Part shown: positions 17,589 to 26,367 of the stretch, in pieces
Position numbering within the stretch: the first letter of the stretch is position 1
Layout of the letters: each line of letters starts with the position of its first letter
Origin: Maribacter arenosus
GTDB taxonomy: Bacteria > Bacteroidota > Bacteroidia > Flavobacteriales > Flavobacteriaceae
Direction: 5' to 3'
Length of the DNA: 64,000 bases
Assembly (NCBI RefSeq): GCF_014610845.1
Contig: NZ_JABTCG010000004.1
Coordinates: forward strand, 496,001-560,000
Position numbers and translations under genes: made by a program
The notes under the pieces: model-generated
What the model was told of the DNA's origin: nothing
The model's database searches: none
What the model saw: only the letters and a program-made list of their open reading frames with translations

Positions 17589-17620
17589 GCAAATATAATT
17601 TCAAATTTAGGATATACAAA
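17589..17620 (-). promoter_or_regulatory. Promoter of tRNA-Phe
   Basis: On the minus strand TTTG (17620-17617) is followed after 19 bases by TATATTTGC (17597-17589). This is a full match to the Bacteroidota TTTG-N17-23-TAnnTTTGC promoter, about 80 bases upstream of the tRNA. It is among the best promoters in the window. Confidence 0.8.
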
Positions 17621-17672
17621 CAAAATCAAAAAAAAAGGTGATTGTTTTTTTTCAATTGTAGATCTTTGCGTC

Positions 17673-18401
17673 ATGAATCTTATCATTGATGCTGGTAATA
17701 CACATGTGAAGCTTGCCGTTTTCAAAAATGGGTCCATAGTTTATAATAGTAGTTCAGCGGTTGTTGATTTGATTGAAAAGGCAAAAGAAATATATCATAA
17801 ATATCCCCAAATCGATTGGGCCATAGTATCTTCAGTTGTTTCCCTTGACGAGAATGATATTGATGCCTTGACCGTTTTTTTCAAAGTGCATGTTCTAAAT
17901 CAGCATACCAAAACACCATTTATAAACCGCTATGCCACGCCCAAAACATTGGGGGTAGATCGCATAGCGCTTGCTACTGCGGCATATTATTATACCGCAC
18001 ATAAAAACACCCTGGTCATCGATGCGGGAACCTGTATTACCTATGATCTGATTACAGAGAAAGGGGAATATTTGGGAGGGGCCATATCCCCTGGGCTTCA
18101 AATGCGATACAACGCCCTTAAACAATTTACTTCAAAACTGCCGCTTTTGTCCCTACAGGCCCCGGATAAGTTAATCGGAAATACGACGGAATCCAGTATC
18201 CATAGTGGCGTTGTCAATGGGGTTTGTGCAGAATTGGATGGTATAATCGATCAATATAGGTCTGAATTCAAAGATTTAACAGTTATTTTAACAGGCGGTG
18301 ATACCCTATTTTTGTCTAAACGATTAAAAAATACCATATTTGCGCTTTCCAATTTTCTACTTGAAGGATTAAATTATTTGCTGGACTACAATAAGCTTTA
18401 A
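17673..18401 (+). CDS. coaX: Type III pantothenate kinase
   Basis: Phosphorylates pantothenate, the first step of coenzyme A synthesis. The 242-residue protein has IIDAGNTHVKLAVF (ATP site, residues about 3-16), GVDRIALATAAYY near 92-104 and LVIDAGTCITYDL near 112-124, which identify CoaX. The start codon is only a few bases after TAGATCTTTGCG, a possible degenerate -7 element, so the mRNA may be nearly leaderless. The next gene starts directly after its stop codon, suggesting one operon running through to ppiD. Confidence 0.93.
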   Translation: MNLIIDAGNTHVKLAVFKNGSIVYNSSSAVVDLIEKAKEIYHKYPQIDWAIVSSVVSLDENDIDALTVFFKVHVLNQHTKTPFINRYATPKTLGVDRIALATAAYYYTAHKNTLVIDAGTCITYDLITEKGEYLGGAISPGLQMRYNALKQFTSKLPLLSLQAPDKLIGNTTESSIHSGVVNGVCAELDGIIDQYRSEFKDLTVILTGGDTLFLSKRLKNTIFALSNFLLEGLNYLLDYNKL

Positions 18402-19691
18402 ATGATCAAAAAAATTGTAATTGCATTAGTATGCATTGCGTCAACGGGACTATATGCTCAAAATGGTTCTGTTTCCCCATACTCTTATTTTGGTATCGGC
18501 GAATTACAATCAAAGGGAACAATGGAAAACCAAATGATGGGTGGCATTGGGATGTATGGCGATAGCATACATGTTAACCTTAAAAATCCTGCAGCATACA
18601 GCAAAATGGGTATCCAATACGGTGAAGATTTCGGAAATACCACCTATACAGCAGGAATATCGCACAAAAGGTTAAGTTTTAAGAATAATATCGAGAGTCA
18701 AAGTAACCATATTACTAACCTCGAGTATATTTCAGTAGGTATGGCTCTAAAAAAAGGGTTGGGAATAGGATTTGGAATCATGCCTTATTCTTCCGTGGGC
18801 TATAATATGCTTTCTGAAAGCGTTAATGATAATGGTGCTACGGTAACCAATCGATTTTATGGAGAGGGCGGATTAAACAAAGTGTATTTTTCTGCTGGGT
18901 ATGAATTAATAAAGGACTTAAGTTTAGGCGTGACCGCGGGTTTTAATTTTGGAACTTTGGAGAACAATCGAATTCAGAGTGTCGAGAATGTACAGTTCGG
19001 TACATTGGACAATAGAATTTCGAAAGTAAACGGAATGGATTTTAATTATGCCCTGGACTATACCCCTACGATCAATGATAAATATCGATTGTTTGCTTCA
19101 TTACGGGTTAATACCCAGGCAAACCTCGTATCTAAAAATACTAAAGAAATCGGTTCTTTTTCAGCAAGTACAGGTCAGAATATAGAAATCATAGATGTAA
19201 ATTTAGATGCCTTGAACTTGAGGAACACCGAATTGAAAATTCCGACCACAACAACATTAGGGATCGGTTTTGGGGAAGAAAGGAAATGGTTTTTAGGGGC
19301 GGAGTACAGTTTTCAAGAAATGGGCTCTTTTTCGAATGATTTTATCGAGGCTGTTAATTTGGAGTATAAAGACGCAAGCTCATTTGCATTTGGGGGATTT
19401 TTTATACCTGATTATTCCGCATTTTCGGGATATCACAAAAGGGTGACCTACAGGGCTGGATTACGTTTGGATAAAACAGGGATGCTCCTAAATAATCGTG
19501 AGATAAATAACTTTGGCATAACTTTTGGATTTGGTTTGCCAATGCGCGGAAGTTTTTCTAACCTTAACCTTGGTTTTGAGGTGGGTAGAAAAGGCACAAA
19601 ATATGATAATTTGATAGAGGAGAACTACTTTAAAGTCAACGTGGGTCTTTCCTTTAACGATATTTGGTTCCGTAAGCGACGAATTAATTAA
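18402..19691 (+). CDS. Predicted outer-membrane beta-barrel protein
   Basis: A 429-residue protein with a signal peptide (MIKKIVIALVCIASTGLYAQ). The rest shows many short alternating-hydrophobicity strands ending in aromatic residues, glycine-rich turns and repeated phrases such as GLGIGFGIMPYSSVGY and LGVTAGFNFGTL. The N-terminal segment SPYSYFGIGELQSKGTMENQMMGGIGMYGD resembles flavobacterial proteins near the FadL/OmpP1 type, but I would not assign transport of any ligand. Its ATG touches the coaX stop codon. A TPR protein and LptC follow, so a role in envelope assembly is possible. Confidence 0.6.
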   Translation: MIKKIVIALVCIASTGLYAQNGSVSPYSYFGIGELQSKGTMENQMMGGIGMYGDSIHVNLKNPAAYSKMGIQYGEDFGNTTYTAGISHKRLSFKNNIESQSNHITNLEYISVGMALKKGLGIGFGIMPYSSVGYNMLSESVNDNGATVTNRFYGEGGLNKVYFSAGYELIKDLSLGVTAGFNFGTLENNRIQSVENVQFGTLDNRISKVNGMDFNYALDYTPTINDKYRLFASLRVNTQANLVSKNTKEIGSFSASTGQNIEIIDVNLDALNLRNTELKIPTTTTLGIGFGEERKWFLGAEYSFQEMGSFSNDFIEAVNLEYKDASSFAFGGFFIPDYSAFSGYHKRVTYRAGLRLDKTGMLLNNREINNFGITFGFGLPMRGSFSNLNLGFEVGRKGTKYDNLIEENYFKVNVGLSFNDIWFRKRRIN

Positions 19692-19729
19692 GAAAAATTT
19701 GTACATTAACCACATCTAAAATAAATATT

Positions 19730-21100
19730 ATGAAAACGAAACTTTACTTCACAGCGATAATGCTTTTAGGGTGCATTGGAGTAAGTAATGCGCAGGCTCA
19801 AAATCAAGAGTGCATGACTAATCTTTCTATTTACGTTGAACATGCCAAAGTTAAGAATTATGAAGCTGCATATACCCCATGGAAAATGGTTTACGACAAT
19901 TGTCCTGATATCAACTGGGCCAATTTCGCCTATGGCGAGCGGATTTTAAAAGATCGAGTTGAAAAATCCTCGGGGGCTGAGAAAGATGGCAATATTCAGG
20001 ATTTATTGGCATTGTATGATAATAGCCGTAAGTATTTCCCCAAAAAGGCATCTTTGGCCCCTGTGATCATAGATAAGGTTTTGCTGAAGTATGACAATAA
20101 AATGATTTCCAATGATGATATTTTCAGTGAATTGAGCAAAGCTTTTCACGAAGATAAATCCAACTTTAAGAACCCAAAGGCGCTATACCTTTATTTCTCA
20201 AGTTTGGTCGATTTGCACAAAGATGGCAGCAAGGACCTGCAAGAGGTTTTTGATGTATATGATGATGTTACGGAAAAAATCGAAGATGAGAATGTTCTTT
20301 TAACGGATAGGATTTCAAAACTTTTACCCAAGGAAGAAGATGGGACATTGACTTCAAAAGAGAAAAAACAATTGAAGGCAGCAACGACTAATTCAGAATC
20401 CTTTGGAAAGATTGCAGGTAGTATAGATTCTAAATTAGGTGATTTGGCAGACTGTGCTAATTTGGTGCCATTATATCAAAAAAGTTTCGACGCTAAAAAG
20501 GGTGACATCAATTGGGTGAAAAGAGCGGTTGGTAGAATGTTCGACAAAGAATGTACCGATGACCCCATGTTCAAAAAATTATTCGAAGCACAGATGGCCT
20601 TGGATCCATCCGCCGATGCTTATGTTTATGGAGGCAATTTAAAATTAAAAGCTGGTGATAGTAATGGTGCGGTAGCGGATTTCAACAAAGCCTTGGAATT
20701 GGAAACCAATGCCAGGAAAAAATCGAATATCGCCTATAAAGTTGCTACGGTTTTTAGAAGAGGTAGTAAGTCAACTGCAAGAAACTATGCCCAAAAAGCA
20801 ATTGATGCCAACCCATCAAATGGTAAGGCATATTTGTTAATTGCCAATTTGTATGCAACAAGTGCTAATGATTGTGGGGAAACACCTTTTGAGAAAAGGG
20901 CAATTTACTGGAAAGCTGCGGAAATGGCAAGAAAGGCTGGTAGGGTCGACCCCTCATTGAGTGGTAGGGCCAATCAATCAGCTGCAAGTTACTCTGCCAA
21001 GGCACCATCAAAAACAGATATCTTCAATTCTGGAATGGCCGGTAAAACCGTATCATTCAATTGCTGGGTCGGTGGTAGTGTTAAGGTACCTAATTTGTAG
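19730..21100 (+). CDS. Exported tetratricopeptide-repeat protein
   Basis: A 456-residue protein with a signal peptide (about 1-23, ending SNAQA). Helical repeats follow: an early segment on paired aromatic/alanine positions (YEAAYTPWKMVYDNCP) and clear TPR units near residues 300-385 (ADAYVYGGNLKLKAGDSNGAVADF, then GKAYLLIANLYATSA). It contains several cysteines (for example NQECMTN, DNCPD, KECTDD) and would be periplasmic or surface-associated. TPR proteins act as scaffolds; no partner is evident beyond the adjacent OM protein and lptC, whose start codon lies 1 base past its stop. Confidence 0.7.
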   Translation: MKTKLYFTAIMLLGCIGVSNAQAQNQECMTNLSIYVEHAKVKNYEAAYTPWKMVYDNCPDINWANFAYGERILKDRVEKSSGAEKDGNIQDLLALYDNSRKYFPKKASLAPVIIDKVLLKYDNKMISNDDIFSELSKAFHEDKSNFKNPKALYLYFSSLVDLHKDGSKDLQEVFDVYDDVTEKIEDENVLLTDRISKLLPKEEDGTLTSKEKKQLKAATTNSESFGKIAGSIDSKLGDLADCANLVPLYQKSFDAKKGDINWVKRAVGRMFDKECTDDPMFKKLFEAQMALDPSADAYVYGGNLKLKAGDSNGAVADFNKALELETNARKKSNIAYKVATVFRRGSKSTARNYAQKAIDANPSNGKAYLLIANLYATSANDCGETPFEKRAIYWKAAEMARKAGRVDPSLSGRANQSAASYSAKAPSKTDIFNSGMAGKTVSFNCWVGGSVKVPNL

Positions 21101-21101
21101 A

Positions 21102-21710
21102 ATGAAACGACCTTTTCGAAATTATCTATATGGCATTGCCCTGGTGTTTTCCGGGGCAATGCTTTTTTTTTCATGTGCGGATAATTATAAAAGGGTGGGT
21201 GAGGAAGCCTTACCATTGGTTTTTCCCCAAGGTGTCGCCGGAAATTTTACATTTACGTATACAGAAACTAAAAATCAAATGGCCAACGAGGCCGTGGATA
21301 CGACAAGGGTAATATCGGTATTGTCTGGGCCTGCTATGAAGGATTACGAGAATCTCGAATTTCCTTATCGCACCTTTCCTGAAGGGATTGTTGTAGATAT
21401 CTATGATGAGAATAATAATAAAAATACAATTACCGCGGATTATTGTATTCGGTATTCATCGACAGGACTCATAGATTTGCAAGGGAATGTAATTTTGGAG
21501 ACACACGATGGCAAAAAACTGGAGACTCCTCAATTGTACTATGATCAGACAAATGAATGGGCCTTTACCGAAAACAAATTTAAATATACCAATCCCGAGG
21601 AAGGCACTATTATGGACGGGGAGGGTATGGATTTTAATAAGGACTTTAGTTATTTATATGCACATAAAACCTTTGGTCTAATGACCATTAAAGAAAAAAT
21701 CAATGATTAA
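21102..21710 (+). CDS. lptC: LPS export protein LptC (predicted lipoprotein)
   Basis: A 202-residue envelope protein. Residues about 8-25 are hydrophobic and end LFFSC, so it may be lipid-anchored through Cys25 rather than held by a plain membrane helix. The rest is the LptC/OstA-like fold: EFPYRTFPEGIVVDIYDE, DLQGNVILETHDGKKLETPQLYYD and GEGMDFNKDFSYLYAHK, the last typical of Bacteroidota LptC. It bridges the inner-membrane LptBFG complex and LptA in lipopolysaccharide transport. The ATG at 21102 is 1 base past the TPR gene stop; longer upstream frames overlap that gene and are rejected. A strong terminator-like hairpin lies inside its first 25 codons. Confidence 0.82.
   Translation: MKRPFRNYLYGIALVFSGAMLFFSCADNYKRVGEEALPLVFPQGVAGNFTFTYTETKNQMANEAVDTTRVISVLSGPAMKDYENLEFPYRTFPEGIVVDIYDENNNKNTITADYCIRYSSTGLIDLQGNVILETHDGKKLETPQLYYDQTNEWAFTENKFKYTNPEEGTIMDGEGMDFNKDFSYLYAHKTFGLMTIKEKIND
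21133..21171 (+). terminator. Terminator-like hairpin and T9 run inside lptC
   Basis: GCATTGCCC (21133-21141) and GGGCAATGC (21154-21162) form a perfect 9-bp stem, followed at once by nine Ts (21163-21171). This is a textbook intrinsic terminator but lies 31 bases into the lptC reading frame. It may attenuate read-through from coaX-TPR into lptC and the genes beyond; translation of lptC would disrupt it. Confidence 0.6.
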
Positions 21711-21906
21711 GATTTTAAGATATACAGAGTATCTTTACCTGGCAGTTGCCATTTTTTCGCTTTACAGGATATTTACAGATTGGAATGTAAACCGTGAAGG
21801 CACCTATATTTTTATATTCTTTGCCGTGGTTTCTATAGCAATGTTCGCTTTTAGAAGAAACTATAGGAAAAAATTCGAACAAAGAAAAAAGGATAACCAA
21901 AAGTAA
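21703..21906 (+). CDS. Small two-helix membrane protein of unknown function
   Basis: A 67-residue protein with two membrane helices (about 9-24 and 34-50) and a strongly basic C-terminal tail (RRNYRKKFEQRKKDNQK), so the tail is probably cytoplasmic. It overlaps the end of lptC by 8 bases and ends 2 bases before the next gene, which supports it being a real translated gene. I do not recognise a family. It could be a small partner of the Lpt machinery or of the CNNM protein downstream. Confidence 0.7.
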   Translation: MIKILRYTEYLYLAVAIFSLYRIFTDWNVNREGTYIFIFFAVVSIAMFAFRRNYRKKFEQRKKDNQK

Positions 21907-21908
21907 TC

Positions 21909-23198
21909 GTGGATACATCCATAATCATAATCATATTCTCCTTGGTATTTTCAGCCTTTTTTTCAGGTATGGAGATAGCTTTTATTTCGGCGAATAAAAT
22001 CCATATCGAAATAGAAAAAAAGCAAAATGACTTTTTAGCGAAGGTGTTGACGCGCCTAACTAAAAGGCCATCAAAATTCATCGCGACTATGCTTATTGGC
22101 AACAATATTGCTTTGGTCATCTATGGATTGTTCATGGGTGAACTTTTGATGAATTGGTTTACGGGAATGTTACCCGTAAATAGTGGTTTTCTGGACCTTA
22201 TTTTGACCGATTTTAGTTTGTTGACCCAAACGATGATATCTACATTGGTTATTTTGATCACTGCAGAATTCCTTCCAAAGGTCTTATTCCAGATATATGC
22301 CAATAGTCTTCTAAAGATCTTGGCTTTGCCCGCTTATTTCTTCTACCTGGTTTTTTCAATTATTTCCGAGTTTATTATCAAGGTTTCCGACTTCATCCTT
22401 AGGACCTTTTTCAGGACCGATGGTGATGAAACACAACTTGCCTTTAGCAAGGTAGAGCTTGGCGATTACATTTCCGAGCAAATGGGGTCTGTTGAGGAAG
22501 AGGATACGGTCGACTCCGAAATACAGATTTTTCAAAATGCCCTAGAGTTTACATTGGTAAAGGCGCGTGAGGTAATGGTGCCAAGGACCGAAATTACCGC
22601 TGTTGAACTGCACGAGAATACAAAGAACCTCACAAAATTGTTTTCCGATACTGGCTATTCCAAAATATTGGTCTATAAGGATACTATCGATAATGTAATT
22701 GGTTATGTACATTCATACGAATTGTTTAAAAAACCTAAAACCATTAAAAGCATCCTAAGGCCTGTAGAATTCGTTCCAGAGACCATGCTCATTCATGATA
22801 TTTTGAATGTATTGACCAAAAAACGGAAAAGTATCGCAGTCGTATTGGATGAATATGGTGGTACGTCAGGTTTAATGACCGTGGAGGATATCGTTGAGGA
22901 ATTGTTTGGGGAAATTGAGGATGAGCATGACTCTACCGATTTGATCGAAGAGCAAATAGATGAAAAAAATTACAAATTTTCGGCCCGCTTGGAAGTGGAT
23001 TATATTAATGAAACCTACAAAATACAACTACCTGAAACGGATGAATATGAAACTTTGGGAGGACTACTCGTTAATGAAATGGGCGAAATACCCGAAAAGG
23101 AATCCGAAATAAGAATCGGGAATTACCTTTTCACGATTTTGGAAGTTTCAAGCACAAAAATCGATTTGGTAAAACTTGTTGTATTAGAAGACGAATAA
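21909..23198 (+). CDS. CNNM/CBS-domain membrane protein (hemolysin C/CorC-like)
   Basis: A 429-residue protein with four hydrophobic segments (about 2-24, 60-80, 90-115 and 125-150) forming a CNNM/DUF21 domain. A CBS pair follows (VPRTEITAVELHE near 225 and VLDEYGGTSGLMTVEDIVEELFGEIEDE near 310), then a C-terminal CorC_HlyC domain. Relatives handle magnesium or cobalt efflux; the old name hemolysin is misleading. The start is GTG at 21909; the next ATG would remove the first membrane helix. It begins 2 bases after the small membrane protein gene, so it belongs to the same operon. Confidence 0.85.
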   Translation: MDTSIIIIIFSLVFSAFFSGMEIAFISANKIHIEIEKKQNDFLAKVLTRLTKRPSKFIATMLIGNNIALVIYGLFMGELLMNWFTGMLPVNSGFLDLILTDFSLLTQTMISTLVILITAEFLPKVLFQIYANSLLKILALPAYFFYLVFSIISEFIIKVSDFILRTFFRTDGDETQLAFSKVELGDYISEQMGSVEEEDTVDSEIQIFQNALEFTLVKAREVMVPRTEITAVELHENTKNLTKLFSDTGYSKILVYKDTIDNVIGYVHSYELFKKPKTIKSILRPVEFVPETMLIHDILNVLTKKRKSIAVVLDEYGGTSGLMTVEDIVEELFGEIEDEHDSTDLIEEQIDEKNYKFSARLEVDYINETYKIQLPETDEYETLGGLLVNEMGEIPEKESEIRIGNYLFTILEVSSTKIDLVKLVVLEDE

Positions 23199-23290
23199 AC
23201 CCTTTATAACCTTATTTTAGGACCGATTTACTTTTTAATAATTCAAAAGAAAATGGTAATTTCGCAAACTGATTTTAAACATACCATATA

Positions 23291-25411
23291 ATGGCGATTT
23301 TAGAGAATATAAGAAAGAGAACGACCATATTGATTTTAATCATAGGTTTAGCACTTTTTGCGTTTGTCATATCAGGCGTATTTACAAATAGTAGCTTTGC
23401 CGGAGGTAAGGTTGGTTCTTCAGTCGCTGAAGTCAACGGCAATGAAATCCCAATAGACGAGTTTCGACGAAAAGTTGAAGTTGCCTCGAACAGATTTGGT
23501 CCTTCCGCTTCATCTATGATGGTGGTAAACCAAGTATGGGACCAAGAAGTCAGAAATTCGATTTTAGGACAGCAATTTGAGGATTTGGGAATCGATATAG
23601 AAAGAGATCAGATCATGAACTATATCAAAACTATTCCTGCTTATAATCAAAATCCACAATTTATGAATGAAGATGGGATTTTTGATGAAAACAAGTTTCG
23701 TGATTTTATTGCAGACTTAAAAGTCAACAGTCCTTCTCAATATAATCTATGGTTGCAAGATGAGCAATCCATTATTCAAAATGCAAAGCAACAGACGTAC
23801 TTTAATTTGGTTAAGGCCGGAGTCGGTGCAACGTTGAAAGAAGGGGAATTGGATTATAAATTGGCTAATGATAAGATAGATATCAAATATGTACGGGTAC
23901 CTTATACTGCAATACCCGATAGCACTATTAGCATTAGCAAAAGTGAAATACAGTCATATATCAATAAGCATAAAGACGAGTTTAAACAAGAGAAAGCCCG
24001 TGACATCCAATATGTCTATTTTGAGGAAAAAGCGTCTGCTGCCGATGAGAATGCCATAAAGGAAGAAACCCTTAAATTATTGGACGATACCATTGAATAT
24101 AGGGAACAAACCGATCGAATGGATACCATTCCAGGATTTAGGAATGCCACAGACCTAGCTGATTTTCTTGATCGCAGATCAGACATGAAATATGATACCA
24201 TTTACAAGGCGAAGAAAGATTTGCCTTCTAGTTTTGCCGACACCTTGGTAACGCTTAAAGTGGGGGAACTCTTTGGACCCTACCGCGACGGAAATTATTT
24301 TAAGGTTTCTAAAATGGTCGATAAAAAGATAAACGGAACTGCGAAGGCCAGCCATATTTTGATTTCATGGAAAGGGGCCGAGAGGGCAGGAGAAAACATT
24401 ACCAGAACTAAAGAGGAGGCCGAGGCTAAGGCCAAAGAGCTTTTGGCAGAGGCTAGAAAAGAGGACGCTGTATTTGTGCAATTGGCCCGTGATAATTCAG
24501 ATGGTCCTTCTGCACCGAACGGTGGGGATTTGGGATATTTTCAGGAAGGTGCCATGGTTGCCGATTTTAATGATTTTGTCTTTGGTAATAATGTAGGAAC
24601 AATTGGACTAGTAGAAACCGAATTCGGTTTTCATGTGATTAAGATCGATGACAAGCAAGAGATATATCGCATAGCCACTTTGGCCCGGGAAATTGAACCC
24701 TCTGAAACGACTGTAAATAACTTGTTCCAAGATGCGACCAAGTTTGAGATGGATGCTATTTCAGGGGAAAAGGCATTTCCAGACTTGGCCAAGGAAAGTG
24801 ATTATGAAGTACGCCCTGTGAATAAGATCATGGCTATGGATGAAAATTTACCAGGTTTAGGTTCACAGAGGGGAATCGTGCAATGGGCCTTTAATGAAGA
24901 AACGAAGGTGGGTGAGATAAAAAGGTTCAATGTGAACAATGGTTATGTTATTGCCCAGATGACCGGCAAATATGAAGAAGGGTTGAAAACCGTTGAGGAT
25001 GCATCTACAACCGTACTTCCGATTTTAAGGAAAGAAAGAAAAGCGGAAAAATTGATCACTGCCAACAAGGGTAAGTCGATGGAAGAGGTTGCAAAAGACA
25101 ATAGTGTTTCCGTTTCCAATGCCTCTGCTTTGAGTGTTAAAGCTCCGACCATTCCTGGTGCAGGAAGGGAGCCTAAGGTCGTAGGAACTGCTTTTGCAAT
25201 GAATGTCGGGGATACCTCCGATTTTCTTATAGGCGAAACCGGCGTTTACCTTATTACTGTGACCAATAAACAGGAGGCTCCAAAATTGGATAACTACAGC
25301 ACATTCGCAAATTCGATTAAAACATCGAATGCTGGCAACGTAAACAATACAGTATACAATGCCTTAAAGAAAGCATCGAAAATAGAGGATAATAGATCCT
25401 TATTTTACTAA
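23291..25411 (+). CDS. ppiD: Membrane-anchored peptidyl-prolyl isomerase PpiD-like (SurA_N plus parvulin)
   Basis: A 706-residue periplasmic folding factor. A single N-terminal membrane helix (about 12-30) anchors it, a SurA-type chaperone region follows, and one parvulin domain lies around residues 350-460 (KASHILISWKG ... GGDLGYFQEGAMVADFNDFVF ... EFGFHVIKI). A second, poorly conserved parvulin-like region occupies the C-terminal third, as is common in Bacteroidota PpiD. It assists outer-membrane protein folding at the exit of the Sec channel. TAATTTCGC at 23258-23266 is a near -7 element, so it may also have its own promoter. Confidence 0.88.
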   Translation: MAILENIRKRTTILILIIGLALFAFVISGVFTNSSFAGGKVGSSVAEVNGNEIPIDEFRRKVEVASNRFGPSASSMMVVNQVWDQEVRNSILGQQFEDLGIDIERDQIMNYIKTIPAYNQNPQFMNEDGIFDENKFRDFIADLKVNSPSQYNLWLQDEQSIIQNAKQQTYFNLVKAGVGATLKEGELDYKLANDKIDIKYVRVPYTAIPDSTISISKSEIQSYINKHKDEFKQEKARDIQYVYFEEKASAADENAIKEETLKLLDDTIEYREQTDRMDTIPGFRNATDLADFLDRRSDMKYDTIYKAKKDLPSSFADTLVTLKVGELFGPYRDGNYFKVSKMVDKKINGTAKASHILISWKGAERAGENITRTKEEAEAKAKELLAEARKEDAVFVQLARDNSDGPSAPNGGDLGYFQEGAMVADFNDFVFGNNVGTIGLVETEFGFHVIKIDDKQEIYRIATLAREIEPSETTVNNLFQDATKFEMDAISGEKAFPDLAKESDYEVRPVNKIMAMDENLPGLGSQRGIVQWAFNEETKVGEIKRFNVNNGYVIAQMTGKYEEGLKTVEDASTTVLPILRKERKAEKLITANKGKSMEEVAKDNSVSVSNASALSVKAPTIPGAGREPKVVGTAFAMNVGDTSDFLIGETGVYLITVTNKQEAPKLDNYSTFANSIKTSNAGNVNNTVYNALKKASKIEDNRSLFY

Positions 25412-25425
25412 AAAAGTAATGGTTT

Positions 25426-25459
25426 AAAAAAGTCCTAACATTTTTGTTAGGACTTTTTT
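25426..25459. terminator. Bidirectional intrinsic terminator between ppiD and the GHMP kinase gene
   Basis: A 14-bp perfect stem (AAAAAAGTCCTAAC with GTTAGGACTTTTTT) closes a 6-base loop and has T/A tracts on both sides, so it serves both converging genes. Its right arm overlaps the last codons and stop of the kinase gene. Confidence 0.88.
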
Positions 25460-26367
25460 TTTAAAATCATCTCGGTGTAAGGGATAATCGTTTCGTAGCC
25501 CCCTTGTCGAAAATAGGCCATCGATGATTCATCCCCAATGGCCAAAATGAAATCACCTCCCCATGCGCCCAGGCTTTTGATGGCCCTTGGGTAATCGGAA
25601 AAAAGTTGCTCTTTTATTGTTGGTACACCCAAAGTATTAGAAATAACCGATTCGTGAAGATTTAATAGGCTTTCGAAAGTGCCGAGATCGGAACATGACA
25701 TTATTTTAGTGGTTATATTCCCGATAACACTGACTAACTCTTTTTTATTGAACGTCTGTTTTCTGTATTGCATAATACCATCCCTACTGTTTTGTTTTTT
25801 ATTGAGATGAACAAAAAACAGTTCGTTCTTGAATGTGGGGTCGAATACTACGGCTTCCACCATAGGAATGCCGTTGTTAAGTTGATAGGTTATCGGGGTG
25901 TTGTGTATTGCGCAGGCAATGTCGTAACCACTTCCCCCAAAAGTGTTTTGCAATAATTTATAAGGATCTATTTTAGCCCATTGTGCAATATTGCTGATTA
26001 GTGTCGATGATGAACCTAGTCCCCAATCTTTGGGAAATGTCAATTGGGCAGTTATATTGCAGCCTCTTCCATTCTTTAAAAAATCAGCATTTAATCGTTG
26101 GGCCTCAATGAGTATTTTAAGTGCCGTTCTTGCGATTTCGGTATTGATCAAAGCATCTAGGTTCATGGACCCTAAATCTATAGCCATCTCAAACCAGATA
26201 TTTCCTTCCCTATCCAAACTTTTCCAAGTAAGGGTATTGGTCTTGGTAGGCTCCACGGTTAAAACTTGACCGAATGTCGTAGGTAAGGCCAAGGCTTTTG
26301 CCCCATCAAGGACGGCATATTCACCCGTAAGCAATAATTTCCCATTACTATAGAATTCTTGTTTCAT
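25447..26367 (-). CDS. GHMP kinase of the mevalonate pathway
   Basis: A 306-residue GHMP-family kinase (galacto-, homoserine-, mevalonate-, phosphomevalonate kinase). The N-terminal SNGKLLLTGEYAVLDGA is the family start, KDWGLGSSSTLIS (about 120-132) is the ATP-binding loop, and GSGYDIACA marks the GYDIA subfamily found next to HMG-CoA reductase in flavobacteria. It likely acts as mevalonate or phosphomevalonate kinase for isoprenoid synthesis; which step is not determined. The ATG at 26367 overlaps the HMG-CoA reductase stop (TGATG). The gene ends inside the terminator stem, so its last residues (KKKS) are encoded by the hairpin arm. Confidence 0.8.
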   Translation of the reverse strand: MKQEFYSNGKLLLTGEYAVLDGAKALALPTTFGQVLTVEPTKTNTLTWKSLDREGNIWFEMAIDLGSMNLDALINTEIARTALKILIEAQRLNADFLKNGRGCNITAQLTFPKDWGLGSSSTLISNIAQWAKIDPYKLLQNTFGGSGYDIACAIHNTPITYQLNNGIPMVEAVVFDPTFKNELFFVHLNKKQNSRDGIMQYRKQTFNKKELVSVIGNITTKIMSCSDLGTFESLLNLHESVISNTLGVPTIKEQLFSDYPRAIKSLGAWGGDFILAIGDESSMAYFRQGGYETIIPYTEMILKKKS

